From assembly GCA_030431875.1 (NCBI GenBank), contig JAUIIG010000022.1, positions 1-49,301 on the forward strand: a DNA stretch of 49,301 bases, written 5' to 3'. Shown here piece by piece: positions 25,930 to 35,098 of the stretch. Numbering within the stretch: position 1 is the first letter of the stretch; every line of letters starts with the position of its first letter. The position numbers were made by a program, and so were the translations under genes. This DNA comes from Alphaproteobacteria bacterium. Lineage in GTDB: Bacteria; Pseudomonadota; Alphaproteobacteria; Sphingomonadales; Sphingomonadaceae. The notes below the pieces were generated by a model, which saw only the letters and a list, made by a program, of their open reading frames with translations, was not told the origin of the DNA and made no database searches.

Positions 25930-27333
25930 TTATGGCAAAACCGGTCCCCACGCCGGGTCTGACGCTCCAACCGGAGTGCGCAGGCGGCGTTCGTTTTCTC
26001 CGGTCAGGTCGACCTGCCAGATGGACGTATTACCCGTTCCGCGTTCAGTCCGGAAGAACTGGATGATGCGGCCGTTGGGCGCCCAAGTCGGCGCCTCGTC
26101 GTGCCATGCATTGGTGAGGGTGCGCATGTTGCGCCCGTCGGTATTCATTACCGCGATGTGGAAGTCGCCGGCGATGTGGGTGAAGGCGATCTGGTCGCCG
26201 CGCGGGCTCCATTCCGGCGTGGCGCAGCGCCCGCCGAAGAAGCTTATGCGGCGCTGGTTCGAACCGTCGGCATTCATGATGTAGCACTGCTGCGCGCCCG
26301 ACTGGTCGCTTTCGAAGACAATGCGGCTGCCGTCAGGCGAGTAGGACCCGCCGACCTCGATCGCCGGGCTGAAGGTCAGCCGCTCGGGCCGACCGCCACC
26401 CGACGAGGGAACGCGGTAGATGTCGGTATTGCCGGCAATGGCCATCGAATAGAGGATCCAGCGGCCATCCGGGCTCCAGCGCGGGGCGAAGGTGGGATTG
26501 CTGCTTTCGGTCACCAGCGTCTGCCGCCCGCTGTCGATGTCGTAGACATAGATGCGCGGGTTGCCGTCGACGTAGGACAGGTAGGCAATCTGCGAATAGT
26601 CGGGCGAATAGCGCGGGGTAAGCGCGGTCGACTGGCCATTGGTGATGAAGCGGTGGTTGGCACCGTCGCTGTCCATGATGGCAAGGCGCTTGATGCGGGC
26701 CTCGGGCGGGCCGGTCTCGGCGATATAGGCGATACGGCTGTCGAAGAACGGATCCTCGCCCGAGAGGCGCGAATAGACGAGGTCGGAACACTTGTGCGCC
26801 GCGCGGCGCCATTCGCCGGGGTTCACTACCCAGCCTTCGCGCACCAGCTCGATCTCCAGCTCCACGTCGTAGAGGTAGCAGCCCACGGTCAGGCGGCCGT
26901 CGTCGTTGGCGCGCACGTAGCCATGCACGAGCATTTCGGCCGAGCGCCCGCGCCAGGTGCCCCAGGCCGGATCGGTGATCTGGTCATAGCTGGGCCGCGG
27001 CAGGCTGTCGGGGCCGACCGGGCGGAACAGGCCGTTGAAGCGCAGGTCGTTGTAGACCACGCGCGACAGTTCCAGCCCCAGCGCCGCAGTGCCGCTGGAG
27101 TTGGCGGGCGTCGGCACGTCGCGGTTGGTGGCGAAGCTGGCAATGGCAATGCCGAGGTCGTTCCAGCTGTCTGCTGTGACCGTAACGACCGTTCCCTCGC
27201 CTTCGCCTTCACCTTCCTGCGCCATGTCCTCGGCCTCGTCGGGCAGGTCGAGCACCTGCTGTGCTGCCGCAGGCATGGCCGCAAAGGCGACGAAAGGCGT
27301 CAGGATCGTAACGAGGGCGAGTCTGAAGTTCAT
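25930..27333 (-). CDS. tolB: Tol-Pal system translocation protein TolB
   Basis: A periplasmic protein of 467 residues. Signal peptide MNFRLALVTILTPFVAFAAMPAAAQ, an N-terminal alpha/beta domain (VVTVTADSWNDLGIAIASF), then a six-bladed beta-propeller with repeated TxxxNxxPxWSPDG-type blades (ESSNPTFAPRWSPDGRWILY, GGSYSPDGSRIVFESD, GRCATPEWSPRGDQIAFT). It contacts Pal and TolA in outer-membrane constriction. The stretch EDMAQEGEGEGEGTVV after the signal is an acidic insertion. ATG overlaps the tolA stop by four bases. Confidence 0.95.
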   Translation of the reverse strand: MNFRLALVTILTPFVAFAAMPAAAQQVLDLPDEAEDMAQEGEGEGEGTVVTVTADSWNDLGIAIASFATNRDVPTPANSSGTAALGLELSRVVYNDLRFNGLFRPVGPDSLPRPSYDQITDPAWGTWRGRSAEMLVHGYVRANDDGRLTVGCYLYDVELEIELVREGWVVNPGEWRRAAHKCSDLVYSRLSGEDPFFDSRIAYIAETGPPEARIKRLAIMDSDGANHRFITNGQSTALTPRYSPDYSQIAYLSYVDGNPRIYVYDIDSGRQTLVTESSNPTFAPRWSPDGRWILYSMAIAGNTDIYRVPSSGGGRPERLTFSPAIEVGGSYSPDGSRIVFESDQSGAQQCYIMNADGSNQRRISFFGGRCATPEWSPRGDQIAFTHIAGDFHIAVMNTDGRNMRTLTNAWHDEAPTWAPNGRIIQFFRTERGTGNTSIWQVDLTGENERRLRTPVGASDPAWGPVLP

Positions 27334-28109
27334 TGGGCAAGCCTGTTGTCAAAGTTGGATGTTACCACGCTCCAGCCGGAATAGAACCGTTCTGGCAGGT
27401 TGAAAGGTGCCGCCAGCCGCACGGCGCGGACCGCCTGTTCCTGGTGCCGGTTGACCTGGTTGCGGTTCGATGCCGTCACTCCGTTGGTGCTGAGCACCTC
27501 GGGATTGCCGCGCAACGACCCGTCGCGGTTGAGGCGGAAGCGGACGACGGTCACCAGCCGATCCACCTCGGTCCCCGATGGCGGGTTCCAGTGCGGCTTG
27601 AGCTGGCGGACGATTTCGGAATCGATACTGGCCTGTTGCCGCGCGTTGGGGCGGTCGCTGGGTGAGCCTTCGTCACCATCGTTCTGGCTCAGCCCGTTCA
27701 GGTCGAGCTCGCGCGTCAGGTCACGCGGTGCGCGTTCCGGCGGCGGAGGGGCGGTGCGGGTCGGCGGCGGAGTCGGCGTGGTGCGCTCCGTGGTCCGGCG
27801 CGGCGGGGTGGTTACCGGCCTTTCGACCGCGCGCTCCACCGGCGCAGGGGCCACATCGGGCTGCGCTTCCGCCACCTCTGCCGGCTCCGGCTGGGCCGAG
27901 GCTGCGGCCGGGCCGGCACTGGGGTCAGGCGCAGTGCTTTCCAGGCTGATGTCGGTTGCCAGGCTCACCTCGATCCGTTCGGGCGGGGCCAGTTCGGGCG
28001 GCTCGCGGGTGGCGTGCCACACCAGTGCGCCCGCAAGCGCCAGGTGCAGCACCACGGCGACGCCGATGCCGACGCCTTCTTCGCTGGTGAGGTTGGCCAT
28101 CTGTGCCAT
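27330..28109 (-). CDS. tolA: TolA-like cell envelope protein
   Basis: A protein of 259 residues with one N-terminal membrane anchor (about 12-33), a long periplasmic linker rich in Pro, Ala, Thr and Arg (about 55-140), and a C-terminal TolA/TonB-like domain (SEIVRQLKPHWNPPSGTEVDRL ... VRFRLNRDGSLRG). It transmits proton-motive-force energy from TolQR to the outer membrane. Shorter than enterobacterial TolA (about 420), which is usual for this group. 11 bases after tolR, four-base overlap with tolB. Confidence 0.9.
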   Translation of the reverse strand: MAQMANLTSEEGVGIGVAVVLHLALAGALVWHATREPPELAPPERIEVSLATDISLESTAPDPSAGPAAASAQPEPAEVAEAQPDVAPAPVERAVERPVTTPPRRTTERTTPTPPPTRTAPPPPERAPRDLTRELDLNGLSQNDGDEGSPSDRPNARQQASIDSEIVRQLKPHWNPPSGTEVDRLVTVVRFRLNRDGSLRGNPEVLSTNGVTASNRNQVNRHQEQAVRAVRLAAPFNLPERFYSGWSVVTSNFDNRLAQ

Positions 28110-28120
28110 GGTGCGAAAAG

Positions 28121-28617
<497 letters not shown>

Positions 28618-28618
<1 letters not shown>

Positions 28619-29319
28619 CAGATGGCTTCCATCTCGCGGCTGATCTGGGCGTGGACGCGGTCAGCAAAGCGTTGCAGCCGCGCTTCATAGCCGTTCACCT
28701 TGTTGGAGAGGCGGTTGTAGGCGATCACTGCCGGGATGGCGGCGAACAGGCCCACAGCCGTGGCGAACAGCGCCTCGGCAATACCCGGCGCGACCACGGC
28801 CAGCGACGAGTTCTGCTGCATGCCGATCTGGAAGAAGCTGTTCATGATGCCCCAGACGGTGCCGAACAGGCCCACGAATGGCGCGACCGAGCCGGTGGTG
28901 GCGAGGAAGTTGAGCCGGTTGGCCATGGTGTCCGCCTCGTGCGCCACCTGTCCTTCCAGCGCCTGCGCCACGCGGTTGCGCGCGGCAGCGGGGTCTTTCA
29001 GGCCAGCCTTGTGGCTGCGGCGGAACTCGGCGATGCCGGCGGCGGCCACGCGGGCAGAGGGGCTTTCCTTGCTGCGCTTCATGTCGAGCACGGAATCGAC
29101 GTCTTCGTGCGTCCAGAAGTCCTGTTCGAAAGCGTCGGAGCGGCTCTTGCTGCCGCTCATGCGCAGGGTGAAGCCGACGATGATCGCCCAGACCCAGATG
29201 GAGGCCAGCACCAGGCCGACGATAACCGCCTGCACCACGATATCGGCGTCGAAGAACAGCTCGATCGGATCGAGTCGGGTCGGCGCAGCGGCAACAGCGA
29301 GGGTATTCAGCAGGTCCAT
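28618..29319 (-). CDS. tolQ: MotA/TolQ/ExbB proton channel protein TolQ
   Basis: A protein of 233 residues with three membrane segments: about 23-46, then two after a large cytoplasmic loop. The ANRLNFLATTGSVAPFVGLFGTVWGIMNSF segment and AEALFATAVGLFAAIPAVIAYN are the family core. It forms the ion-conducting motor with TolR. A GTG at 29325 overlaps the ybgC stop, but the ATG at 29319 starts family-like MDLLNTLAV and is preferred. Confidence 0.95.
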
Positions 29320-29321
29320 TC

Positions 29322-29771
29322 TCACTCTTTCTCGGCAAAGGTTGCGAAGGCGGCACGCCAGGCTTCGGGCTGGCGGCGCGGGCGGCCGTCAGGCCCCAGG
29401 AAGGCGGCCACAATATCCACTTCGGCCAGCAATTCACCCCCTCGCGTGATCTTCTGCGACATGTGGGCACTGGCGGCGCGAATCTGGCTGGCCGTCGTTT
29501 CCACCACCAGCTCGTCCTCGAAGCGCGCAGGGCGACGCCACTTTATCTGCGCCTCGGACACGGCATAGAAGCCCTCGCCCGCCTCGTGGGCGGCGCGCTG
29601 GTCTATGCCCAGCAGGCGCAGGATGTCGGATCGGGCGCGCTCGCACCATTTCAGGTAGTTGGCGTGATAGGCGATGCCGGACAGGTCAGTATCCTCAAAG
29701 AAGACGCGCACCGGGTAAAGGTGTCGCGACCCCTGGATTTTTCCGGAGGGTGGTTTGGGATGCTCTTCCAT
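29322..29771 (-). CDS. ybgC: Tol-Pal-associated acyl-CoA thioesterase YbgC
   Basis: A hot-dog-fold thioesterase of 149 residues. VRVFFEDTDLSGIAYHANYLKWCERARSDIL contains the catalytic Asp and the Y-H-x-x-Y-x-x-W-x-E-R-A-R signature. It hydrolyses short or long acyl-CoA and is first in the tol-pal operon. No strong ribosome binding site precedes ATG 29771; MEEHPKPPSGKIQGSRH before the fold may be a lineage extension or a sign that the start lies further in. Confidence 0.93.
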   Translation of the reverse strand: MEEHPKPPSGKIQGSRHLYPVRVFFEDTDLSGIAYHANYLKWCERARSDILRLLGIDQRAAHEAGEGFYAVSEAQIKWRRPARFEDELVVETTASQIRAASAHMSQKITRGGELLAEVDIVAAFLGPDGRPRRQPEAWRAAFATFAEKE

Positions 29772-29908
29772 CTATGAACGGCGGCTTACAGGGGGTGCGC
29801 CGCCAAAAAAAGAGCGTTTGGCGATGAGGCGAGTCTTTTCGACGACGTATCGCCCGCCATACCCACCCCGCTGCGACTAACCTCGCCTTCAACTCGGCAA
29901 GTCTCGCT

Positions 29909-29930
29909 CCCCTCCCGCATGCGGGAGGGG
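29909..29930. repeat. Perfect 22-base palindrome followed by G-rich run
   Basis: The right half GCATGCGGGAGGGG (29917-29930) mirrors the left half exactly, so positions 29909-29930 are self-complementary. CCGGGGGGTGGG follows. It lies between ybgC and the HIT gene, and looks like a dispersed hairpin of the kind common between genes in sphingomonads (recollection, not tested here). It may serve as terminator for the his operon, running leftward. Confidence 0.55.
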
Positions 29931-29950
29931 CCGGGGGGTGGGTTAAAAGC

Positions 29951-30328
29951 TTACCGCGCCAGCATCGGCCCCAGCGGGCCGCCGCCGAAAAGGTGGACGT
30001 GCAGGTGCGGCACTTCCTGCCCGCCGTTGCGCCCGATATTCGCCAGCAGGCGATAACCGCGCACGGGCAGTCCCTGTTCGCGCGCGACATGGCCCACGGC
30101 GCGCACGAAACCGGCAATCTCTTCTGCCGGAGCCTTTTCGGAAAAGTCGTCCCAGCTGACATATTCACCCTTCGGGATCACCAGGATATGCACCGGCGCC
30201 TGCGGGGCGATGTCATGGAAGGCGAGCGAGAACTCGTCCTCGTAGACCTTGTTGCAAGGAATCTCGCCGCGCAGGATCTTCGCAAAGATATTGTCCGGAT
30301 CGTAGGGCTTGGTCGGGTCGATTGCCAT
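29951..30328 (-). CDS. HIT family nucleotide-binding protein
   Basis: A protein of 125 residues with the histidine triad EVPHLHVHLFGGGPLG near the C-terminus and IFAKILRGEIPCNKVYED at the N-terminus, typical of HINT/PKCI-type purine nucleoside phosphoramidases. Its ATG overlaps the hisE stop by one base (TGATG), so it is translationally coupled as the last gene of the his operon, an arrangement seen in other alphaproteobacteria. Confidence 0.94.
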   Translation of the reverse strand: MAIDPTKPYDPDNIFAKILRGEIPCNKVYEDEFSLAFHDIAPQAPVHILVIPKGEYVSWDDFSEKAPAEEIAGFVRAVGHVAREQGLPVRGYRLLANIGRNGGQEVPHLHVHLFGGGPLGPMLAR

Positions 30329-30645
30329 CAGCCTGCGCTCCTCGAAGCTTTTTCGTCCAGGCCCGAGGTCCCCTCGCGGCGGTCGAGTTCGGCCACGACG
30401 TCGGCCAGCGATACGCCCTTGGCGTTCAGCAGCACCAGCAGGTGGAACATGAGGTCCGCCGCCTCGCCGGTCAGCTCGGCCTTGTCGCCCCCGAGCGCGG
30501 CGATCACCGTCTCGGTGGCTTCCTCGCCCACTTTCTGGGCGATCTTGGGCAAGCCCTTGGCATTGAGCCGGGCGACATAGCTGGTGTCGGGATCAGCGCC
30601 CATGCGCTGGCAAATCGTCTGCTCGAGGCGTGTCAATGTGTCCAT
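30328..30645 (-). CDS. hisE: Phosphoribosyl-ATP diphosphatase HisE
   Basis: An enzyme of 105 residues that hydrolyses phosphoribosyl-ATP to phosphoribosyl-AMP, the second step of histidine synthesis. [21 protein letters not shown] and [17 protein letters not shown] are the MazG-like metal-binding helices (EExxE and ExxD). ATG 30645 begins [14 protein letters not shown]; the longer frame upstream covers the PEP-CTERM gene on another frame and is not real. Confidence 0.95.
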   Translation of the reverse strand: MDTLTRLEQTICQRMGADPDTSYVARLNAKGLPKIAQKVGEEATETVIAALGGDKAELTGEAADLMFHLLVLLNAKGVSLADVVAELDRREGTSGLDEKASRSAG

Positions 30646-30695
30646 CGCCGCTGCAAATGGGGCACTGTTGGGGCTGCGGTCAAGCAGGGAAGCGT

Positions 30696-30878
30696 TCAGC
30701 TGTCGTCGCGGTTCTTGTCGGCCTTGCGCATCGACAGACGGCGGCCAAGCAGGACACCGGCGGCGCCGAGCGCGAAAAGCGTCAGGCCGGAACCTTCGGG
30801 CACCTGCGCCGCGCTGCTCGCCCATGCGGGTGCCGAGGACGAGAGGGCGATTGCTGCAAGTGCGAGACGCGAAAGCAT
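30696..30878 (-). CDS. Very short PEP-CTERM-like protein
   Basis: A protein of 60 residues: signal peptide ([20 protein letters not shown]), five linker residues, VPEGS (26-30), a membrane helix [15 protein letters not shown] and a basic tail [15 protein letters not shown]. That is the architecture of PEP-CTERM sorting signals (VPEP-helix-Arg), but with nearly no cargo and VPEG in place of VPEP. It lies in the his operon direction between hisF and hisE. Either a real minute sorted protein or a processed peptide; function unknown. Confidence 0.62.
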   Translation of the reverse strand: MLSRLALAAIALSSSAPAWASSAAQVPEGSGLTLFALGAAGVLLGRRLSMRKADKNRDDS

Positions 30879-30948
30879 AAGACCGCAAAGCGCTTCATTC
30901 GCGGAAATTACAACGTGTGACTGGAGACTGTCCCGAAGCGGAACCGTT

Positions 30949-31710
30949 TCAGCTGCGCGCAGGCAGTCCGGCGGCGCGCAATGCTGCGTGCGCCTCGGCG
31001 ATCGTGTGGGTGCCGAAATGGAAGATGGAGGCCGCCAGCACCGCGCTGGCATGGCCCTTGGTGACGCCCTCGACGAGGTGCTGCAGGTTGCCCACACCGC
31101 CACTCGCCACCACCGGTACGGATACGGCATCGGCAATGGTACGCGTCAGGTCGAGGTCATAGCCCGCCTGCGTGCCGTCACCATCCATGGAGGTGACGAG
31201 CAATTCGCCTGCCCCCAGCTCGGCCAGCTTCACCGCATGTTCGACCGCGTCGATCCCGGTTTCGCGTCGGCCACCATGGGTAAAGATCTCCCAGCACCCC
31301 TCGCCCACGCGCCGCGCGTCGATCGAGGCGACGGCGCACTGGCTGCCCATCTTCTCGGCAATGTCGGCCATGATTTCGGGACGGCGGACTGCTGCGGAAT
31401 TGACCGCGACCTTGTCGGCCCCTGCCAGCAAAAGCGCGCGCGCGTCCTCCACCGAGCTGACGCCGCCGCCCACGGTCAGCGGCATGAAGCACACCTCCGC
31501 CGTGCGCCGCACGATATCGAGCAGCGTACCGCGATTCTCATGACTGGCGGTGATATCGAGGAAGCACAGCTCGTCCGCGCCCGCCGCGTCATAGGCCTGC
31601 GCCTGCTCGACCGGATCGCCCGCGTCCTTGAGGTCGACGAAGTTGACGCCCTTCACCACGCGGCCATCGGCCACGTCGAGGCAGGGAATGACGCGGATGC
31701 GGACGGTCAT
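30949..31710 (-). CDS. hisF: Imidazole glycerol phosphate synthase cyclase subunit HisF
   Basis: A TIM-barrel enzyme of 253 residues. [19 protein letters not shown] carries the catalytic Asp near 11; [28 protein letters not shown] and [21 protein letters not shown] (second Asp) plus [14 protein letters not shown] complete the phosphate sites. With HisH it makes imidazole glycerol phosphate and AICAR. Its ATG overlaps the stop of the small membrane protein gene as ATGA. Confidence 0.97.
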   Translation of the reverse strand: MTVRIRVIPCLDVADGRVVKGVNFVDLKDAGDPVEQAQAYDAAGADELCFLDITASHENRGTLLDIVRRTAEVCFMPLTVGGGVSSVEDARALLLAGADKVAVNSAAVRRPEIMADIAEKMGSQCAVASIDARRVGEGCWEIFTHGGRRETGIDAVEHAVKLAELGAGELLVTSMDGDGTQAGYDLDLTRTIADAVSVPVVASGGVGNLQHLVEGVTKGHASAVLAASIFHFGTHTIAEAHAALRAAGLPARS

Positions 31711-31970
31711 GTTGGCTCAACTTCAATCGTGAGAGTGCAAACACCATCCTCGCCGCAATCGGCGGGAGTGACCAACATCGAGAAAGTTACGAGAGCCGAG
31801 AATGCGGCAATCAAAGCCTCCGCGCTTACCAAGATCCAATAGAAAACGGGCCTTTCTGCTCGACGCAAAGTCGTGAAAACCAACCCAGCATTTCTCGCAG
31901 CAATGTCTCGCACAAATAACGCGCCAAAGGCCAATGCCAGGACGCCGAATAGGACGACTAGATGCGTCAC
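31707..31970 (-). CDS. Two-segment membrane protein inserted between hisA and hisF
   Basis: A protein of 87 residues with hydrophobic segments at about 3-20 and 42-66, an RRAERP loop between and a short tail with two cysteines (ADCGEDGVC). Start is GTG 31970, overlapping the hisA stop as GTGA; its stop overlaps the hisF ATG as ATGA. Both overlaps argue that it is really translated within the operon. Not a known histidine enzyme. Unrecognised. Confidence 0.7.
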   Translation of the reverse strand: MTHLVVLFGVLALAFGALFVRDIAARNAGLVFTTLRRAERPVFYWILVSAEALIAAFSALVTFSMLVTPADCGEDGVCTLTIEVEPT

Positions 31971-32692
31971 CGGTTCGCCATCGCAATCGCAGTCGCGAGG
32001 TCCAGCCGGCCTTCATAGAGCGCCCGTCCGGTAATCACGCCTTCGATGCCCTGGTCCGCTTGAAGCGCGAGCATATGGATATCGTCGAGACCCTTCACGC
32101 CGCCGCTGGCGATTACCGGGATATCGACCGAGCGGGCCAGTTCCACCGTCGCCTGGACGTTGCAGCCTTTCAGCAAGCCATCGCGACCAATGTCGGTGAA
32201 CAGCAGGCTGGCAACGCCGGCATCCTCGAACCGGCGGGCCATGTCGACCACGGGAACATCGGAGACTTCGGCCCAGCCTTCGGTGGCGACCATGCCATCG
32301 CGTGCGTCGACGGCAACGACGATGCCGCCTTCCCACTCGCGGGCCATCTCTTTCACGAATTCGGGATTCTTCAGCGCGGCAGAGCCCATCACCACGCGCG
32401 CCACGCCAAGGTTGAACCAGCCTTCGACGCCCGCCGCATCGCGAATGCCGCCGCCCAGCTGCACGTAGCCCGGGAAGGCCTCGATAATGGCTTCCACCGC
32501 CTCGCGGTTTCGCGCCGCGCCCGCGAACGAACCGTCAAGGTCGACCACGTGGACATGCTGCGCGCCAGCTTCGGCGAACAGCAGCGCCTGCGCTGCAGGA
32601 TTGTCACCGTAAACGGTGGCGCGCTCCATGTCGCCTTCGGCGAGGCGCACGACTTCGCCGCCCTTCAGGTCGATGGCAGGAAATACGATCAT
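31967..32692 (-). CDS. hisA: ProFAR isomerase HisA
   Basis: An enzyme of 241 residues that isomerises the aminoaldose of ProFAR (fourth step of histidine synthesis). IVFPAIDLKGGEVVRLAEGDM carries the catalytic Asp8; VQLGGGIRDAAGVEGWFNLG, LLFTDIGRDGLLKGCN (second Asp) and IPVIASGGVKGLDDI are the barrel phosphate sites. Lies 109 bases after hisH, a gap holding the REP-like repeat. Confidence 0.97.
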   Translation of the reverse strand: MIVFPAIDLKGGEVVRLAEGDMERATVYGDNPAAQALLFAEAGAQHVHVVDLDGSFAGAARNREAVEAIIEAFPGYVQLGGGIRDAAGVEGWFNLGVARVVMGSAALKNPEFVKEMAREWEGGIVVAVDARDGMVATEGWAEVSDVPVVDMARRFEDAGVASLLFTDIGRDGLLKGCNVQATVELARSVDIPVIASGGVKGLDDIHMLALQADQGIEGVITGRALYEGRLDLATAIAMANR

Positions 32693-32712
32693 GGGTGCGC
32701 CCTATCATTCTT

Positions 32713-32790
32713 CGTCATTCCCGCGCAGGCGGGAATCCAGTCGGTACGACAGTGGCTCCGCTCTGGATCCCCGCCTGCGCGGGGATGACG
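32713..32790. repeat. REP-like imperfect inverted repeat in the his operon
   Basis: Two 28-base arms, 32713-32740 (CGTCATTCCCGCGCAGG...) and 32763-32790 (...CCTGCGCGGGGATGACG), complementary at 26 of 28 positions with the two mismatches compatible with G-T pairing. Each arm has its own small hairpin (CCCGC-GCAG-GCGGG). This is the shape of bacterial repetitive extragenic palindromes. It separates hisH from hisA and could affect their relative expression. Confidence 0.78.
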
Positions 32791-32801
32791 AGTGAGAAAA
32801 A

Positions 32802-33431
32802 TCAAGGCTGCCATTCGAGGAACCTCGCCAACAAGTCCAGCCCGTAACGCTGGCTCTTTTCCGGATGGAACTGCACGCCGAGGATATTGTCGCGGGCGAC
32901 AGCTGCCACCAGTCCGCCGCCGTGATCGGTCATGGCGGCGACATGGTGCCCGTCGTCGGGCTGGAAATGGTAGGAGTGGAGGAAGTAGGCCTCGCCCTCC
33001 TCGATCAACTCGCTGCCGTCGTGGTGATGGGCATGGATCACGTCGTTCCAGCCCATGTGCGGCACCTTGATCTCGGGATCGGTGCGCTCGATCAGCTTCA
33101 CCTCACCGGAGATCCAGCCGAGCCCCTTGTGGCTGCCATGCTCCAGCCCGCGCGTTGCGAGCAGTTGCATGCCGACGCAGATGCCGAGGAACGGCACGCC
33201 ATCGTTCAGGACACGCTCTTCCAGCGCCTCGACCATGCCGGGGATGTGCCACAGGCCGTCGCGGCAAGCCTTGAAGGCACCGACGCCGGGCAGCACGATC
33301 CGGTGCGCACCGCGAACCAGCACGGGGTCATCTGTGACGGTGACGTGCTCGGCCCCGGCAGCCTTCAGCGCGTTGTGAACCGAGTGTAGATTGCCAGCGC
33401 CGTAATCAATGAGCGCAATGGCCTCAGCCAC
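32802..33431 (-). CDS. hisH: Imidazole glycerol phosphate synthase glutaminase subunit HisH
   Basis: A glutamine amidotransferase of 209 residues from GTG 33431. [21 protein letters not shown] begins it; [11 protein letters not shown] has the nucleophile Cys85; VQFHPEKSQ gives the His and Glu of the triad. It supplies ammonia to HisF. The GTG overlaps the hisB stop by eight bases; the longer frame to 33509 overlaps hisB with non-family sequence. Confidence 0.95.
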   Translation of the reverse strand: MAEAIALIDYGAGNLHSVHNALKAAGAEHVTVTDDPVLVRGAHRIVLPGVGAFKACRDGLWHIPGMVEALEERVLNDGVPFLGICVGMQLLATRGLEHGSHKGLGWISGEVKLIERTDPEIKVPHMGWNDVIHAHHHDGSELIEEGEAYFLHSYHFQPDDGHHVAAMTDHGGGLVAAVARDNILGVQFHPEKSQRYGLDLLARFLEWQP

Positions 33432-34017
33432 CGAGCTGCCCCTTGGTGCTCGGCACGGCCCCGCCCTTGCGCGGGTCGAGTTCAACCGCCTGCCGCATGG
33501 CACGGGCAAAGCCCTTGTACAGCGCTTCGCAGATGTGGTGGTTGTTCTGGCCGTAGAGCACCTGGCAGTGCAGCGTCAGCCCGGCAGCCTGCGCCACCGA
33601 GTGGAACCAGTGCTCGATCAGCTCGGTATCCCATTCGCCCAGCTTTTCCTGCGTGAAGCGGGCTTTCCACACGAGATAGGGGCGGCCGGAAATGTCCAGT
33701 ACCACCCGCGCCAGCGTCTCGTCCATCGGCGAGTGCGCCTCGCCGTAGCGGCCAATCCCGGCCTTGTCGCCGAGCGCGTCGGACAATGCCTGACCCAGCG
33801 CGATGGCGCTGTCCTCGGTGGTGTGGTGCTGGTCAACATGCAGGTCTCCCTGCACCTTCAGCGTCACGTCGATCAGCGAATGACGCGAAAACTGCTCCAC
33901 CATATGGTCAAGGAAGCCGATTCCGGTGGAAATCTCGTATTTCCCCGACCCGTCGAGATTCACCTCGACAAGGATGTCGGTTTCGGCCGTTTTTCGCTCT
34001 GTTCGCCCGGTGCGCAT
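33424..34017 (-). CDS. hisB: Imidazoleglycerol-phosphate dehydratase HisB
   Basis: A monofunctional dehydratase of 197 residues (sixth step of histidine synthesis). It has [20 protein letters not shown] and [19 protein letters not shown], the manganese-binding signature, and [18 protein letters not shown] near the end. No phosphatase domain is fused. First gene of the his operon in this window; the ATG at 34017 starts [15 protein letters not shown], matching the family start. Confidence 0.96.
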   Translation of the reverse strand: MRTGRTERKTAETDILVEVNLDGSGKYEISTGIGFLDHMVEQFSRHSLIDVTLKVQGDLHVDQHHTTEDSAIALGQALSDALGDKAGIGRYGEAHSPMDETLARVVLDISGRPYLVWKARFTQEKLGEWDTELIEHWFHSVAQAAGLTLHCQVLYGQNNHHICEALYKGFARAMRQAVELDPRKGGAVPSTKGQLGG

Positions 34018-34122
34018 GGGCGCATGCCTATAGGCGGATAACGGGCACGCGCAAGCCGCGAAGAGGGGGAATCCCGCCGATTCCGGCTTGATTTTGCCTC
34101 GCGGCGAGGTCACCTAGCCCCC

Positions 34123-34620
34123 ATGAGCGACGATGCACCCGACAGCCTGATCCCGTACGACGAGATCGTACAGGAGGCTCTGCGCGCCGTGGTGGGCCGT
34201 GTGCTCGGCACGGTGGAGCGCGATGGCGGCACGCTGCCGGGCAACCACCATTTCTACATTACCTTCAAGACCGGCGCGCCCGGCGTGGACATCCCTGCGG
34301 CCCTGCGCGAGCGGTTCCCCGACGAGATGACCATCGTCCTGCAGAACAAGTTCTGGGACCTGAAGGTATCCGATCGCGGCTTCACCGTGGGGCTGAGCTT
34401 CAACCAGATCCCGTCGAAGCTGGACATTCCCTTCTCGGCCATCACCGCCTTTGTCGATCCCGCGGTCGATTTCGGCCTGCAGTTCCAGGCGGCTGCCGAG
34501 GACATCGAACCGGCCCTGCACGACGATGCCGAAAACGATGCGCCGGACAGTGACGAGGTATCCGTTTCGAGCGAAGATGGATCGAATGTCGTCACCGTGG
34601 ATTTCGGTAAGAAGAAGTAA
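34123..34620 (+). CDS. Alpha-type SspB family protein (ClpXP adaptor)
   Basis: A protein of 165 residues, beginning SLIPYDEIVQEALRAVVGRVL, with GNHHFYITFKTGAPGVDIP and the beta-rich core FTVGLSFNQIPSKLDIPFSAITAFVDP. Acidic linker (DDAENDAPDSDE) and a C-terminal VVTVDFGKKK, which in adaptors docks on the ClpX zinc-binding domain. It would deliver ssrA-tagged substrates to ClpXP. Divergent from hisB. Confidence 0.85.
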   Translation: MSDDAPDSLIPYDEIVQEALRAVVGRVLGTVERDGGTLPGNHHFYITFKTGAPGVDIPAALRERFPDEMTIVLQNKFWDLKVSDRGFTVGLSFNQIPSKLDIPFSAITAFVDPAVDFGLQFQAAAEDIEPALHDDAENDAPDSDEVSVSSEDGSNVVTVDFGKKK

Positions 34621-34650
34621 CCGGTCCATTCCCTGCAAGAGGGGGCACAG

Positions 34651-35067
34651 ATGAGCGAAGAACTGAGCCGCGAGGAAGTGCGCCGCCGCGTTCGCGAGCG
34701 GGCGGGCAAGCCTGCGCTGCCCGGCCCCAGCGAGAACCCCGCCACCAACCTGCTGCTGGCCGATGTCGTGATCCGCATCGGCACCAGTTTCCTGCGCGCC
34801 GGAGTGGAAAAGGCCTTCCTCAAGAACCGCTACGACCCGGAAACCGCCAGCGCCATTGTCGACAACCGTTCGGCCCTGCGCACGCTGGGAGCCGTGGCCG
34901 TGGCCAAGTTCGCGCGCAAGTCGCTACCCGGCGCGGCCATCGTCGGCACGGGGATCATCGGCAAGCTGCTCTACGACAGTTCCAAGACGCGCCGCGCCAA
35001 CCAGCGCAAGGGCGATACCCAGCTGCTGGAACAGGCGGCAGAGGATACCGACACCCCAAAGGGTTGA
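34651..35067 (+). CDS. Conserved hypothetical protein
   Basis: A protein of 138 residues with an N-terminal basic helix (LSREEVRRRVRERAGKPALPG), a central segment FLRAGVEKAFLKNRYDPETASAIVDNRSALRTL, and an amphipathic or weakly hydrophobic GAAIVGTGIIGKLLYDSSKTRRAN. GAGGGGGC lies just before the ATG. It sits between sspB and gmk and may be co-transcribed with them. Related sequences seem to occur in sphingomonads, without assigned function. Confidence 0.78.
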   Translation: MSEELSREEVRRRVRERAGKPALPGPSENPATNLLLADVVIRIGTSFLRAGVEKAFLKNRYDPETASAIVDNRSALRTLGAVAVAKFARKSLPGAAIVGTGIIGKLLYDSSKTRRANQRKGDTQLLEQAAEDTDTPKG

Positions 35068-35098
35068 TACTGGCACCCGTGCCGCGCAATAGCACTAC

